Shown in pieces: positions 42,688-52,201 of a stretch of 64,000 nt of DNA (position 1 is the first letter of the stretch; each line of letters begins with the position of its first letter). Origin of the DNA: Variovorax boronicumulans (GTDB lineage: Bacteria; Pseudomonadota; Gammaproteobacteria; Burkholderiales; Burkholderiaceae_C); contig NZ_JAAAFX010000004.1 in assembly GCF_019352895.1 (NCBI RefSeq), forward strand, positions 1,222,981 through 1,286,980. The letters are read 5' to 3'. Under the pieces are notes generated by a model, which saw nothing but the letters and a program-made list of their open reading frames with translations, ran no database searches and had not been told where the DNA came from. The translations under genes were made by a program, and so were the position numbers.

Positions 42688-43982
42688 TCGCGACCTTGCT
42701 CTTCGTCGCCTTCGTGGTGCTGATGCTGGTCGGCGTGCCGATCGGCGCGGCGCTGGGCCTGGCCGGCGCGGCCTGCATCGCGCTCGCGAACGCCGACGCC
42801 CAGTGGTTCGGCCTCCTGGCCGTGCCCCAGAACTTCTACGCCGGCCTGGGCAAGTACCCGCTGCTGGCGATCCCGATGTTCGTGCTCGTGGGCTCGATCT
42901 TCGACCGGTCCGGCGTCGCGCTGCGGCTGGTGAACTTCGCGGTGGCAATGGTCGGGCGCGGCCCGGGCATGCTGCCGATGGTCGCGATCCTGGTGGCGAT
43001 GTTCCTGGGCGGCATCTCGGGCTCGGGCCCGGCCAACGCCGCCGCCGTGGGCGCGGTGATGATCGCGGCGATGTCGCGCGCAGGCTACCCGCCGGCCTTC
43101 TCCGCCAGCGTGGTCGGTGCGGCCGCCGCGACCGACATCCTGATTCCGCCCTCGGTGGCCTTCATCGTGTATTCGGTGCTGGTGCCCGGCGCCTCGGTGC
43201 CGGCGCTGTTCGCCGCCGGCATGATCCCCGGCATCCTGGCCGGCCTGGCGCTGATCATTCCCGCGGTCTGGATGGCGCGCAGTCACAAGATGGGCGCGCT
43301 GGAAGCCAGCATGCCGCGGCCCGCGTTCTGGAAGAGCTTTCGCGAAGCCACCTGGGGCCTGGCGGCGCCGATCCTGATCCTTGGCGGCATGCGCGCCGGC
43401 TGGTTCACGCCGACCGAGGCCGCGGTGGTCGCGGTGTTCTACGGCCTGTTCGTGGGCATGGTGATCTACCGGACCATCAAGGTGCGCGACCTGTTCGTGA
43501 TCCTGCGCGAATCGGGCGAACTCTCGGCCGTGATCCTGCTGGTGGTGTCGCTCGCGGGCATCTTCGCGTATTCGCTGTCGACACTGGGCGTGATCGACCC
43601 GGTGGCCACGGCCATCGTCAACTCCGGCCTGGGCGAGTACGGCGTGCTGGCACTGCTGATCGTGCTGCTGATCACGGTCGGCATGTTCCTCGACGGCGTG
43701 TCGATCTTCCTGATCTTCGTGCCACTGCTGTGGCCCATCGTGCAGCACTACAAGTGGGACCCGGTCTGGTTCGGCGTGATCCTCACGCTCAAGGTCGCGC
43801 TGGGCCAGTTCACGCCGCCGCTCGCGGTCAACCTGATGGTGTCGTGCCGCATCGCCAACGTGCGCATGGAAGAGACCGTGCGCTGGGTCGGCTGGATGCT
43901 GTTCGCGATGTTCATGGTGATGGTGGCCGTGATCATCTGGCCGCAGCTCGCGCTGTGGCTGCCGGCCAAGCTCGGCTACTGA
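42684..43982 (+). CDS. TRAP transporter large permease (DctM)
   Basis: 432 residues, twelve hydrophobic helices. DctM signatures: GGISGSGPANAAAVGAVMIAAMSRAGYPPAFSAS, DILIPPSVAFIVYSVLVPGASVPALFAAGMIPG, GWFTPTEAAVVAVFYGLFVG and FTPPLAVNLMVSC. The sequence is only distantly like the DctM at 322-1599, so the two importers are separate systems. Confidence 0.94.
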   Translation: MIATLLFVAFVVLMLVGVPIGAALGLAGAACIALANADAQWFGLLAVPQNFYAGLGKYPLLAIPMFVLVGSIFDRSGVALRLVNFAVAMVGRGPGMLPMVAILVAMFLGGISGSGPANAAAVGAVMIAAMSRAGYPPAFSASVVGAAAATDILIPPSVAFIVYSVLVPGASVPALFAAGMIPGILAGLALIIPAVWMARSHKMGALEASMPRPAFWKSFREATWGLAAPILILGGMRAGWFTPTEAAVVAVFYGLFVGMVIYRTIKVRDLFVILRESGELSAVILLVVSLAGIFAYSLSTLGVIDPVATAIVNSGLGEYGVLALLIVLLITVGMFLDGVSIFLIFVPLLWPIVQHYKWDPVWFGVILTLKVALGQFTPPLAVNLMVSCRIANVRMEETVRWVGWMLFAMFMVMVAVIIWPQLALWLPAKLGY

Positions 43983-44028
43983 CCCCGCCCCTGCCCCTGC
44001 CCCTGATTTTTCACACGGAGACAAGACC

Positions 44029-45063
44029 ATGAAATTCCGCCGCACCCTGCTCGGCCTCGCACTCGTCGCGACCGCTCTCGGCTTCACCACCGGCGCCATG
44101 GCGCAAGCGGCGTACAAGGCCGAGTACAAGATGTCGCTGGTGCTGGGTCCGCCCACGCCCTGGGGCCAGGCCGGCCAGATCTGGGCCAACCTGGTGAAGG
44201 AGCGCACCCAGGGCCGCATCAACATCAAGCTGTACCCGGGCGTGTCGCTGATCCAGGGCGACCAGACGCGCGAGTTCAGCGCGCTGCGCCAGGGCGTGAT
44301 CGACATGGCGGTGGGCTCGACCATCAACTGGTCGCCGCAGGTCAAGCAGCTCAACCTGTTCTCGATGCCCTTCCTGATGCCCGACTATGCGGCGGTCGAC
44401 GCGCTCACGCAGGGTGAAGTGGGCGCCGATCTGTTCAAGATCATCGACAAGGCCGGCGTGATGCCGCTGGCCTGGGGCGAGAACGGCTACCGCGAGATCA
44501 CCAACTCCAAGCACGCGATCAAGTCACCGGCCGACCTGAAGGGCATGAAGATCCGCGTGGTCGGCTCGCCGCTGTTCGCCGACCTGTTCACCGCGCTGGG
44601 TGCCAACCCGACGCAGATGAGCTGGGCCGATGCGCAGCCCGCGCTCGCCAGCGGCGCGGTCGACGGCCAGGAGAACCCGCTGTTCCTGTTCACCGTGCTG
44701 AAGATGCACAACGTGGGCCAGAAGTTCGTCACCACCTGGGGCTATGTGGCCGACCCGCTGATCTTCGTGGTCAACAAGGAGATCTGGGCCTCGTGGACGC
44801 CGGCCGACCAGGCCATCGTGAAACAGGCCGCCATCGATGCCGGCAAGCAGGAAATCGCGATCGCGCGCAAGGGCCTGGTCGAAGCCGACAAGCCGGTGCT
44901 CAAGGACATCGCCGGCATGGGCGTGACGGTGACGCAGCTGACGCCGGAAGAACGCGAAGCCTTCGTCAAGGCCACGCGTTCGGTGTACGCCAAGTGGCGC
45001 CCGACGGTGGGCAACGACCTCATGGCCAAGGCCGAGAAGGCCATCGAGGCGCGCAAGAAGTAA
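44029..45063 (+). CDS. TRAP transporter substrate-binding protein (DctP)
   Basis: 344 residues. A signal peptide (RRTLLGLALVATALGFTTGAMAQA) precedes a DctP fold; the substrate-anchoring Arg lies in GMKIRVVGSPLFADLFTALGANPTQMSWADAQPALASGAVDGQENP, with the conserved GANPTxMxxxE/DxxxALxxGxVDGxEN motif. It binds a carboxylate and hands it to the upstream DctQM. Ends at a strong terminator. Confidence 0.94.
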   Translation: MKFRRTLLGLALVATALGFTTGAMAQAAYKAEYKMSLVLGPPTPWGQAGQIWANLVKERTQGRINIKLYPGVSLIQGDQTREFSALRQGVIDMAVGSTINWSPQVKQLNLFSMPFLMPDYAAVDALTQGEVGADLFKIIDKAGVMPLAWGENGYREITNSKHAIKSPADLKGMKIRVVGSPLFADLFTALGANPTQMSWADAQPALASGAVDGQENPLFLFTVLKMHNVGQKFVTTWGYVADPLIFVVNKEIWASWTPADQAIVKQAAIDAGKQEIAIARKGLVEADKPVLKDIAGMGVTVTQLTPEEREAFVKATRSVYAKWRPTVGNDLMAKAEKAIEARKK

Positions 45064-45084
45064 GGCGCCCGCGCCGCAACGACG

Positions 45085-45110
45085 AAGGCCCCGCATGCGG
45101 GGCCTTTTTC
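45085..45110 (+). terminator. Rho-independent terminator after dctP
   Basis: AAGGCCCCGC (45085-45094) pairs with GCGGGGCCTT (45097-45106) over an AT loop, followed by TTTTTC. It closes the TRAP operon and, being symmetric, can also end the convergent rnk transcript. Confidence 0.9.
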
Positions 45111-45132
45111 GTGAGTGCGCGCTGCGTTGTTC

Positions 45133-45570
45133 CTAGCGCAGGTACTCGCCGCTGGCCTCGGGCTGGAAGGCGATGCCGGCGATGCGCAGCGCGCCGCCCG
45201 AGCCGTCGGGCGCGACCCAGTTCGCCACGTCGCCCACGCGCAGGCCCAGCAGCGCGGTACCGACGGGCGACAGCACCGAGATGCAGCCGGTGGCGGGATC
45301 GGCGTCCTGCGGATAGCTCAGCGTCAGCGTGCGCTCGCCGGCACCTGCCAGTTCGGTCACGTTGACGCGCGAACGCATCGTGACGACGTCGGCCGCGATG
45401 TCGGTCGGCGACACCAGGTCGGCGTTGTCGAGCACGGCCTGGATGGCCGGCGAATAGACCGCATCGGCGTCGGCGTACTTGGCCAGCCGGGCGTGATCGA
45501 GTTCGGTCAGGGTGCGGCCGGCAAGGATCGCGGACGAGACGGGAGAAGAAGAGGAAAGGGGTTGGACCAT
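45133..45570 (-). CDS. rnk: Nucleoside diphosphate kinase regulator Rnk (GreA/B-like)
   Basis: 145 residues from ATG 45570. The Rnk core is visible: AGRTLTELDHARLAKYAD in the short coiled coil and LTLSYPQDADPATGCISVLSPVGTALLGLRVGDVANW in the FKBP-like C-terminal domain shared with GreA/GreB. Rnk binds RNA polymerase and affects nucleoside diphosphate kinase levels. The N-terminal SSSSPVSSAI tail is longer than in E. coli. Confidence 0.9.
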   Translation of the reverse strand: MVQPLSSSSPVSSAILAGRTLTELDHARLAKYADADAVYSPAIQAVLDNADLVSPTDIAADVVTMRSRVNVTELAGAGERTLTLSYPQDADPATGCISVLSPVGTALLGLRVGDVANWVAPDGSGGALRIAGIAFQPEASGEYLR

Positions 45571-45863
45571 GGAACGCTCCTGGAGGAAATGCACAACGCC
45601 GGACGGAGGGCGCCCGGCGATCCAGTGGCGGGAATGAAAGGAGGGAAGCGGATCGCCGGGCTCAGGAATGTGCAGCAGCACTTCGAGCCGGCGGCATCTG
45701 ACGAAGCTCCGCGCGCGGCCGCGTCGCCGGGCGGCTCGAGACGAGCCGGCGAGCGAGAACGCAGCCGAGGGAGAACGCGATGGAACGCATGTCGATATCG
45801 TAGGCCGGCTCGGCCCGCGTGCGGGCAATAGCCTTGCGCGGCATCAGGTACCGGGCGCACCCA
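45571..45863. other. Non-coding stretch between rnk and gltL
   Basis: About 290 bp (351 bp to the gltL stop) with no gene I can support. It must contain the rnk promoter; I see no clear -35/-10 pair. Confidence 0.6.
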
Positions 45864-45890
45864 GTAAAAAGGCCCCGCATCGCGGGGCCT
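45864..45890 (-). terminator. Rho-independent terminator of the gltIJKL operon
   Basis: On the minus strand AGGCCCCGCGATGCGGGGCC is followed by TTTTTA (45865-45869 region), a GC stem of about eight pairs with a T-run, 32 bp after the gltL stop. Confidence 0.88.
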
Positions 45891-45921
45891 CGGTGCAGCC
45901 AGGTGCCGGCGATCCGCTGGC

Positions 45922-46671
45922 TCAGTGCTGCAGGATCTTGTTGAGGAATTCCTTGGTGCGCGGCTGACGATTCTCCGGGTGGTTGAAGAACTCGTCCTTC
46001 TCGCAGTCTTCCAGGATGCGGCCGCCCACGTCGATGAAGATCACACGGCTCGCGACCTTGCGCGCGAAGGCCATCTCGTGCGTGACCACCATCATGGTCA
46101 TGCCTTCCTTGGCCAGCGTGACCATCACGTCGAGCACTTCGCCCACCATTTCCGGGTCGAGCGCCGAGGTGGGCTCGTCGAACAGCATCACGATCGGGTC
46201 CATCGACAGCGCACGGGCGATCGCCACGCGCTGCTGCTGGCCGCCCGACAGCTGGCCGGGGAACTTGTCCTTGTGCGCCATCAGGCCCACGCGGTCGAGC
46301 ATCTTGAGGCCGCGGGTCTTGGCCTCGTCGGCGCTGCGGCCCAGCACCTTGATCTGCGCGATCGTGAGGTTCTCGGTCACCGACAGGTGCGGGAACAGCT
46401 CGAAGTGCTGGAACACCATGCCGACCTTGGAGCGCAGCTTGGGCAGGTTGGTCTTGGGGTCGTGCAAGGGGATGCCGTTGACGGTGATCTCGCCCTTCTG
46501 GAAGGGCTCGAGCGCATTGACCGTCTTGATCAGCGTCGACTTGCCCGAACCCGAGGGGCCGCACACCACCACCACGTCGCCCTTGGCAATGTTCACCGAG
46601 CACTCGTTGAGCACCTGCACCGGGCCATACCACTTGGAGACGTTCTTGATTTCAATCATTTTTTCGGACAT
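45922..46671 (-). CDS. gltL: Glutamate/aspartate ABC transporter ATP-binding protein
   Basis: 249 residues. Walker [10 protein letters not shown] (38-46), signature [15 protein letters not shown], Walker [15 protein letters not shown] and H-loop [12 protein letters not shown] are all present. It powers uptake through the GltJK channel. Last gene of the operon gltI-gltJ-gltK-gltL, separated by 63 bp from gltK, and ends at a terminator. The start [16 protein letters not shown] is typical. Confidence 0.95.
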   Translation of the reverse strand: MSEKMIEIKNVSKWYGPVQVLNECSVNIAKGDVVVVCGPSGSGKSTLIKTVNALEPFQKGEITVNGIPLHDPKTNLPKLRSKVGMVFQHFELFPHLSVTENLTIAQIKVLGRSADEAKTRGLKMLDRVGLMAHKDKFPGQLSGGQQQRVAIARALSMDPIVMLFDEPTSALDPEMVGEVLDVMVTLAKEGMTMMVVTHEMAFARKVASRVIFIDVGGRILEDCEKDEFFNHPENRQPRTKEFLNKILQH

Positions 46672-46734
46672 TTCAAACTCCTATGAGTGTGTTCGTCGCA
46701 CCGTGGGTCCCCACGGTGCGCGAAGACGGCAGGG

Positions 46735-47424
46735 TCAGCGGATGATGGCGATCTTCTTGTGCAGGCGCTTGACCATCCAGGACAGCGAATAGCACAGGAT
46801 GAAGTAGACGACCGCGGCCAGCAGGTAGGACTCGACGGTACGACCGTACTGCTTGCCCATCGTGTCGAAGCCCTTGAGCAGGTCGTAGGCGCCGATGGCG
46901 TAGACCAGCGAGGTGTCCTGGAACAGGATGATGGTCTGCGTGAGCAGCACCGGCAGCATGTTGCGGAAGGCCTGCGGCAGGATCACCAGGCGCATGTTCT
47001 GGCCGTAGGTCATGCCCACCGCCTGGCCCGCGTTCACCTGACCGCGCGGGATCGACTGGATGCCGGCCCGCATGATCTCGCTGAAGTAGGCCGCCTCGAA
47101 CGCGATGAAGGTGATCACCGCCGAGATTTCCGAGCGGTAGTTGGCGCCCATCGAGCCGAACAGGTTGTAGAACGAGGCCGGCACCAGCAGGAAGAACCAG
47201 AGGATCACCATCACCAGCGGGATGCTGCGCATGCCGTTGACGTAGACGGCCGCCGGTGCGTCGAGCCACTTCTTGCCCGACAGGCGCATCAGCGCCAGCA
47301 GGGTGCCGAAGAACACGCCGCCGATGGTGGCGATCAGGGTCAGCATCACGCTGAAGTAGAAGCCCTTCAACACGAAGTTGGAGATGACTTCCCAGTTGTA
47401 GAAGGAAAAATCGAGGTTCAACAT
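46735..47424 (-). CDS. gltK: Glutamate/aspartate ABC transporter permease GltK
   Basis: 229 residues with five helices and the HisMQ-type permease signature: GFYFSVMLTLIATIGGVFFGTLLALMRLS and EAAYFSEIMRAGIQSIPRGQVNAGQAVGMTYGQNMRLVILPQA (EAA loop). It pairs with GltJ, whose gene ends 1 bp upstream, to form the channel for acidic amino acids. The Walker protein and periplasmic receptor are in the same operon. Confidence 0.94.
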   Translation of the reverse strand: MLNLDFSFYNWEVISNFVLKGFYFSVMLTLIATIGGVFFGTLLALMRLSGKKWLDAPAAVYVNGMRSIPLVMVILWFFLLVPASFYNLFGSMGANYRSEISAVITFIAFEAAYFSEIMRAGIQSIPRGQVNAGQAVGMTYGQNMRLVILPQAFRNMLPVLLTQTIILFQDTSLVYAIGAYDLLKGFDTMGKQYGRTVESYLLAAVVYFILCYSLSWMVKRLHKKIAIIR

Positions 47425-47425
47425 G

Positions 47426-48157
47426 TCAGTGTCCCCCGCCGCCGCTGGCCGAGACGATGAAGCCCGGAACGCGCGTTTTCTTTTCGATGAAGGACATGAG
47501 GCGGTTGATTGCGAAGGCCGAGACCACGTAGAGCGCCGTCACGGCCAGGTAGACCTCGATGCCGCGCGAGGTTTCTTCCTGCGCCTGCATCGCGAACATG
47601 GTGAGTTCGGACACCGACACGGCGAACGCCACCGACGAGTTCTTGAAGATGTTCATCGTCTCGCTCGTGAGCGGCGGAATGATGATGCGATAGGCCATCG
47701 GCAGGATCACGTAGCGGTAGTACTGGAAGGTGGTGAAACCCATCGCCATGCCCGCGTAGCGCTGGCCCTTGGGCAGCGCCTGGATGCCGGAACGCACCTG
47801 CTCGGCGATACGCGCGGAGGTGAAGAAGCCCAGCGCCAGCACGACCAGCACGAAGCTGGGCACCGTCTTCATCGGTGGGATGAGCGCGGGGATGACGTGG
47901 TACCAGAGAAAGATCTGGACCAGGAGCGGAATGTTGCGGAACAGCTCGACCCATGCATTGCCGAGGCGAATGAGCCATGGGTTGTCCGGCAGCGTGCGGA
48001 TGATGCCCACCAGCGAGCCCAGCACCAGCGCGACGATCAGCGCCAGCAGCGAGACCGACAGCGTCCAGCCCCAGGCCGAAAGCATCCATTGCCAATAGGT
48101 CGGGAATTTCCCGCCCGGATCCTGCAAGAAGACCTGCCAATCCCAGTTTGATCCCAT
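47426..48157 (-). CDS. gltJ: Glutamate/aspartate ABC transporter permease GltJ
   Basis: 243 residues. The N-terminus MGSNWDWQVFLQDPGG is the GltJ type, followed by membrane helices and the EAA loop ARIAEQVRSGIQALPKGQRYAGMAMGFTTFQYYRYVILPMA. C-terminal IEKKTRVPGF. It forms the channel with GltK. A stem-loop separates it from gltI upstream, which likely lowers its expression relative to the receptor. Confidence 0.94.
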   Translation of the reverse strand: MGSNWDWQVFLQDPGGKFPTYWQWMLSAWGWTLSVSLLALIVALVLGSLVGIIRTLPDNPWLIRLGNAWVELFRNIPLLVQIFLWYHVIPALIPPMKTVPSFVLVVLALGFFTSARIAEQVRSGIQALPKGQRYAGMAMGFTTFQYYRYVILPMAYRIIIPPLTSETMNIFKNSSVAFAVSVSELTMFAMQAQEETSRGIEVYLAVTALYVVSAFAINRLMSFIEKKTRVPGFIVSASGGGGH

Positions 48158-48218
48158 CGGGACTCTCCTTGTTGTTGTCGACTGATTCGATGTGAAGCGC
48201 GCCCTGCTTCAACAGAAA

Positions 48219-48242
48219 CGCCCGCCGGATGTGGCGGGCGTT
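48219..48242 (-). terminator. Intercistronic stem-loop between gltI and gltJ
   Basis: On the minus strand AACGCCCGCC and GGCGGGCGTT form a 10-bp stem around ACATCC, followed by a weak T-rich run (TTTCTGTT). Such elements between a receptor gene and its permeases reduce read-through or stabilise the receptor mRNA, giving excess binding protein. Confidence 0.75.
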
Positions 48243-48264
48243 GGCGCAATGACCTGCGAAGCGA

Positions 48265-49164
48265 TTACTTCTTCGCGGCGTAGTCTTCCATCGGCTTGTC
48301 GTTCGGGTTCGCCCAGGCGTCCTTCGTCGCGTCCGACAGGGCCAGGCCGATCTTCACGTTCGACGGCGGGATCGGTTGCAGGAACCACTTGTCCCACAGC
48401 TTGGCCAGGTCGCCGTTCTTGATCTGGGCCTTGATGCTGTCGTCCACGGCCTTCTTGAAGGCCGGGTCGTCCTTGCGGATCATGATGGCGATCGGCTCGA
48501 CGCTCAGGACTTCACCGACGATCTTGAAATCGTTGGGAGCCTTGGACTTGGCGATGTTCGAAGCCAGGATGGAACCGTCCATCACGAAGGCGTCGGCACG
48601 GCCCGACTCGAGCAGCAGGAAGCTGTCGGCGTGGTCCTTGCCGAAGACTTCCTTGAAGTCGATGCCGCCGGCGCGTTCGTTCTTGCGCAGGGTCTGCACC
48701 GAGGTGGTGCCGGTGGTGGTCGCGACGGTCTTGCCGTTCAGGTCCTTGATCGAGGTGATGCCCGAGTTCGCCTTGACGGCGATGCGGATTTCCTCGACGT
48801 AGGTGGTGACGGCGAAGGACACGTCCTTGGCACGGGTGGCGTTGTTGGTGGTCGAGCCGCATTCCAGGTCGACGGTGCCGTTCTGCACCAGCGGCACGCG
48901 GTTCTGCGAAGTCACGGGCTGGTACTTGGTTTCCAGCTTCTTGCCGAGCGACTTTTCCAGATCCTTGATGATGTTGGCGCAGATGTCGTAGTGGAAGCCG
49001 GTGTACTGGCCGTTACCGAGGGTGTAGGAAAGTCCGGAGGATTCGCGCACGCCTTCGGTGATGCTGCCCGAGGCCTTGATCTTGGCGAGGGTGTCGTTGG
49101 CTTGTGCGAACGCACCGCCGGCGGCCATGACGGCGATGGTCAACGCCAATACTTGCTTCTTCAT
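48265..49164 (-). CDS. gltI: Glutamate/aspartate ABC transporter substrate-binding protein
   Basis: 299 residues from ATG 49164 (AGGAG ribosome site 8 bp before); the earlier in-frame start would extend the signal peptide. Signal peptide KKQVLALTIAVMAAGGAFAQA. Mature GltI-type sequence: GVRESSGLSYTLGNGQYTGFHYDICANII, QNRVPLVQNGTVDLECGSTTNN and KDLNGKTVATTTGTTSVQTLR. It binds glutamate/aspartate in the periplasm. First gene of gltIJKL. Confidence 0.95.
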   Translation of the reverse strand: MKKQVLALTIAVMAAGGAFAQANDTLAKIKASGSITEGVRESSGLSYTLGNGQYTGFHYDICANIIKDLEKSLGKKLETKYQPVTSQNRVPLVQNGTVDLECGSTTNNATRAKDVSFAVTTYVEEIRIAVKANSGITSIKDLNGKTVATTTGTTSVQTLRKNERAGGIDFKEVFGKDHADSFLLLESGRADAFVMDGSILASNIAKSKAPNDFKIVGEVLSVEPIAIMIRKDDPAFKKAVDDSIKAQIKNGDLAKLWDKWFLQPIPPSNVKIGLALSDATKDAWANPNDKPMEDYAAKK

Positions 49165-49528
49165 TACGAAACTCCTGAGTGAAACTGAAACAGCCAAATT
49201 TTAGACAGTCGCGCGGACGGGAATACCCGGTCCAACCCGGTGCGTCTACCGGCACCGATCTGGCGCGGCGCGAAAGCCCTCGATGCCTCCTTGGTGCACC
49301 GCACCGCCGACGCATGACATGCAAGGGACTAAGCAGTCTTTGTGCCCGCTTCACATCCCAGCAGGCCAGACCTTGGCGTCAGCGCGAAAAAGAACACACA
49401 TGCACCGCTTTTCCCACCGTGTGACAGCAAAGCAGGCGGGACTGTATGCGGCGCACCCCTTGCTGACCAATGCCGTATGTGCGCGTCGTCATGCACATCG
49501 ATCATAGTTTGTGCAGTGCAGCAAATAG
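49165..49528. other. Non-coding region upstream of gltI
   Basis: 364 bp between the LysR stop and gltI start. It contains the gltI promoter region; a -10-like TAAAAT (minus strand, about 49199-49204) lies 35 bp before the start, but the -35 is unclear. No small ORF or RNA is supported. Confidence 0.5.
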
Positions 49529-50509
49529 TCAGTTGACGGGTTGGGTTTCGACCAGATAGGCCCACAGCGCATCCAGCGCGCGCTTGGGTGGTGCGACCTC
49601 GTCGTGGGTCGGCTTGGCGGCGGCACGGCCGGCCTTGGCCGGCGCGGCCACGGGACGCTCGCGATAGGCGCGTATTTCCATCGTGGCCTCGAGCCGGTCG
49701 ATCTCGGGCGGCAACGCGCTCACCAGCCGCCGCGCCTTGACCTCCTTGCGCACCGCGCTCTGCGGCAGGAAGGCGATGCCGTGGCCCTCGAGCGCCATCG
49801 CCTTCAGGCCTTCGGACATGTCGGTCTCATAGACGCGGTCGAGGTGGATCGCGGTGTCCGACTCCTTGATCAGCTGGTCGACGATACCGCTCATGTAGGC
49901 GCCCGGCGCGTAGCCCAGGTAGGGCAGCGGCTGGCCCTGGCGGCCCGGCAGCCGGTAGCGCGGCGCGCCCTCGGCATCGGGCTTGACCCAGGGTGCGACC
50001 ACCTCCTGACCCAGCACCACCATCTCGTAGCGGTTGGTGTCGAGCTGCAGCGGCTGCGAGGGGTGCTGGTAGGCGATCAGCAGGTCGCAGCTGCCCTCGA
50101 CCAGGCGCATCACCGCGTCGTGCACGTTGAGTGCGATGAGCCGGCTCTTGAGCGGCCCGAAATGCTCGCGCAGCGTGGTGGCCCAGGCCGGGAAGAAGGT
50201 GAAGGCCAGCGTGTGCGGGACCGCGAACTCGATCACGTCGTGCGCTGCGGCCGAATGCCCGCGCAGCATCGCGCGCGTGCTCTGCAGGCCCTGCAGCATC
50301 TCGAGCGCCTGGCCATACAGCGTCTGGCCGGCCGGTGTGAGGCGCGTGGGGTAGGACGAGCGGTCCACCAGGTCGGTGCCGGCCCAGCCCTCGAGCGCCT
50401 GGATGCGGCGCGAGAAGGCCGGCTGCGTCACATGACGCAGCTGGGCCGAGCGGCTGAAGCTGCGGGTTTCAGCAAGACTGACGAAGTCTTCGAGCCACTT
50501 GGTTTCCAT
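49529..50509 (-). CDS. LysR family transcriptional regulator
   Basis: 326 residues. The HTH is at 1-60: METKWLEDFVSLAETRSFSRSAQLRHVTQPAFSRRIQALEGWAG. The effector domain follows, with an unusual basic, Pro-rich insertion near the end (REATMEIRAYRERPVAAPAKAGRAAAKPTHDEVAPP). It is transcribed toward gltIJKL, 364 bp upstream, so it may regulate that operon, or the hydroxyacid dehydrogenase gene that lies 56 bp upstream on the same strand. Confidence 0.92.
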   Translation of the reverse strand: METKWLEDFVSLAETRSFSRSAQLRHVTQPAFSRRIQALEGWAGTDLVDRSSYPTRLTPAGQTLYGQALEMLQGLQSTRAMLRGHSAAAHDVIEFAVPHTLAFTFFPAWATTLREHFGPLKSRLIALNVHDAVMRLVEGSCDLLIAYQHPSQPLQLDTNRYEMVVLGQEVVAPWVKPDAEGAPRYRLPGRQGQPLPYLGYAPGAYMSGIVDQLIKESDTAIHLDRVYETDMSEGLKAMALEGHGIAFLPQSAVRKEVKARRLVSALPPEIDRLEATMEIRAYRERPVAAPAKAGRAAAKPTHDEVAPPKRALDALWAYLVETQPVN

Positions 50510-50565
50510 GGGGCTGGATTATGTGCGTCCGCCCGGCTCGCGGTGGCGCCCTGCGGTGTGCTTTT

Positions 50566-51504
50566 TCAGACCGGCGAGATCACGCCGCGGCCGGTGAAGT
50601 GGCCTTCGGCATTGGCCAGGAAACGCTCGAAGGAGGCCTGCGTGGCCTCGGGCGACCAGCCGGCCAGATGCGGCGTGAGGATCACGTTGTCCAGGCCGAT
50701 CAGCGGCTGGGGCGGCAGCGGCTCGCTCTCGTAGACGTCGAGCCCGGCGCCCGCGATGCGGCCGTCGCGCAGCGCCGCGGCCAGCGCCTCGGTGTCGACC
50801 ACGCTGCCGCGGCCGATGTTCACCAGGAAGCCCTTGGGCCCCAGCGCGTCGAGGATGCGCGCGTCGATGATGTGGTGCGTGGCCGCGCCGCCCGGCGCCG
50901 CGCACACCAGCACGTCGCACCATTCGGCCAGCGCATGCAGGTCGTCGAAGTAGCGGTGCGCCACGCCTTCCTTGGGCCGGCGGTTGTGATAGCCGATGGC
51001 CATGTCGAAGCCGGCCGCGCGCTTGGCAATCTTCTGGCCGATGGTGCCCAGGCCGAGGATGCCCAGGCGCTTGCCCGAGACGTTGGGCGGCTGCGGGATG
51101 GCCAGGCGCCAGACGCCGTCGCGGCACAGCCGGTCGAGCTGGCGGAAGTTGCGCATCGCCGAGATCAGCAGGCCGAAGGCGTGGTCGGCCACGCAGTCGT
51201 CGTTGGTGCCCTGCCCGTTCGCCACCACGATGCCGCGCGCACGCGCCGCGGCGAGGTCGACCTTCTCGTAGCCCGCGCCCATGCAGCACACCAGTTCGAG
51301 CGCCGGCATCGCGGCCATCTCGTCGGCCGTCAGGCCGGTCACGCCGATGGTCAGCACCACGCGGACATCGGCACCGCGCGCGGCGATCGTGGCCGTGCGC
51401 TCGGCGGGCTCGGCGGCGTAGCGCAGGTCGAAGTGCTCGGCGAGCACGGCCTGGTGTTCGTGCGAGACGTGGCTCAACACCAGCAGGGGAATCTTGGTCG
51501 TCAT
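50566..51504 (-). CDS. D-isomer-specific 2-hydroxyacid dehydrogenase (glyoxylate/hydroxypyruvate reductase type)
   Basis: 312 residues from ATG 51504 (MTTKIPLLVLSH). NAD(P) motif GKRLGILGLGTIGQKIAKRA (about 145-165), the catalytic Arg in VNIGRGSVVDT, Glu in YESEPLPPQPLIG and His in LTPHLAGWSPEA make a complete D-2-HADH active site. It reduces 2-oxoacids such as glyoxylate or hydroxypyruvate. Longer upstream readings are basic and non-conserved. Confidence 0.92.
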   Translation of the reverse strand: MTTKIPLLVLSHVSHEHQAVLAEHFDLRYAAEPAERTATIAARGADVRVVLTIGVTGLTADEMAAMPALELVCCMGAGYEKVDLAAARARGIVVANGQGTNDDCVADHAFGLLISAMRNFRQLDRLCRDGVWRLAIPQPPNVSGKRLGILGLGTIGQKIAKRAAGFDMAIGYHNRRPKEGVAHRYFDDLHALAEWCDVLVCAAPGGAATHHIIDARILDALGPKGFLVNIGRGSVVDTEALAAALRDGRIAGAGLDVYESEPLPPQPLIGLDNVILTPHLAGWSPEATQASFERFLANAEGHFTGRGVISPV

Positions 51505-51715
51505 CTGTGATGGGTTCCGAATGAAGAGTGGGCTGCGCCCGCTGGACGGGTGGCTACGGCCTGAATGGCCTTGTCTCGTCACCGTCTCGGGCGAGGGAAG
51601 CATTTTCCACGCGGGAAACGAGCAATTGAGCGCCATGACCGCGATCGCGGCGTCGCGCATCCCGTATCGTCCATGAAAAGCAGCCGGCCGTGCTGGCAGT
51701 CGGGCATTCCTGTTC

Positions 51716-52201
51716 CTAGCGATTGCCGATCACCACATAGCCATCGCCGAACTTGTCGGCCTTCGGAGCCACCTTGGCGCACAGGCGCTGGTTGCACAGG
51801 TTCAGGTCGCCCGCGGCGATGGCGCCAAGGACCTCTCGGTTGTAGTCGATCTCCTGCAGCGCCTGGGCATTGCGCCACACCCAGTAGCTGCTGCCACCCA
51901 CCACCAGCACCGCCATGGCAAGCAGCGCCAGCGAGACTTTCCACAGCCATGCCTTCTGGGCCGTGAGCAGCTGGCCCTGCGCCCTCTGCAAGAACTGCTC
52001 CGCATTCGTCAGCTCGCGCTGCATGTTCTTCTGTCCCTCGCGATGCGCGGCGTCGACATCGGCCGACAGACGCGAAGCGCTTTGGTCGAGCTGCTGGCTG
52101 GCCTGCGCGATCCGCGCCGCGGCGCCCTCGTTCTGTCGGCGCAGGTGCTCGGTCACGCTCGACAGGTTCAGCGCGAGCTCTTGCAGTTGTTCGGGGGTCA
52201 T
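51716..52201 (-). CDS. Coiled-coil single-pass membrane protein of unknown function
   Basis: 161 residues. A Gln/Ala-rich coiled coil (1-85, LQELALNLSSVTEHLRRQNEGAAARIAQASQQLDQ) precedes one membrane helix (about 88-110, VSLALLAMAVLVVGGSSYWVW) and a 50-residue tail with two Cys (NLCNQRLC) and a final DGYVVIGNR. Its start overlaps the preceding lipoprotein gene by 4 bp (ATGA). The topology is like accessory proteins of mobilisation or secretion loci, but I recognise no family. Confidence 0.7.
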   Translation of the reverse strand: MTPEQLQELALNLSSVTEHLRRQNEGAAARIAQASQQLDQSASRLSADVDAAHREGQKNMQRELTNAEQFLQRAQGQLLTAQKAWLWKVSLALLAMAVLVVGGSSYWVWRNAQALQEIDYNREVLGAIAAGDLNLCNQRLCAKVAPKADKFGDGYVVIGNR

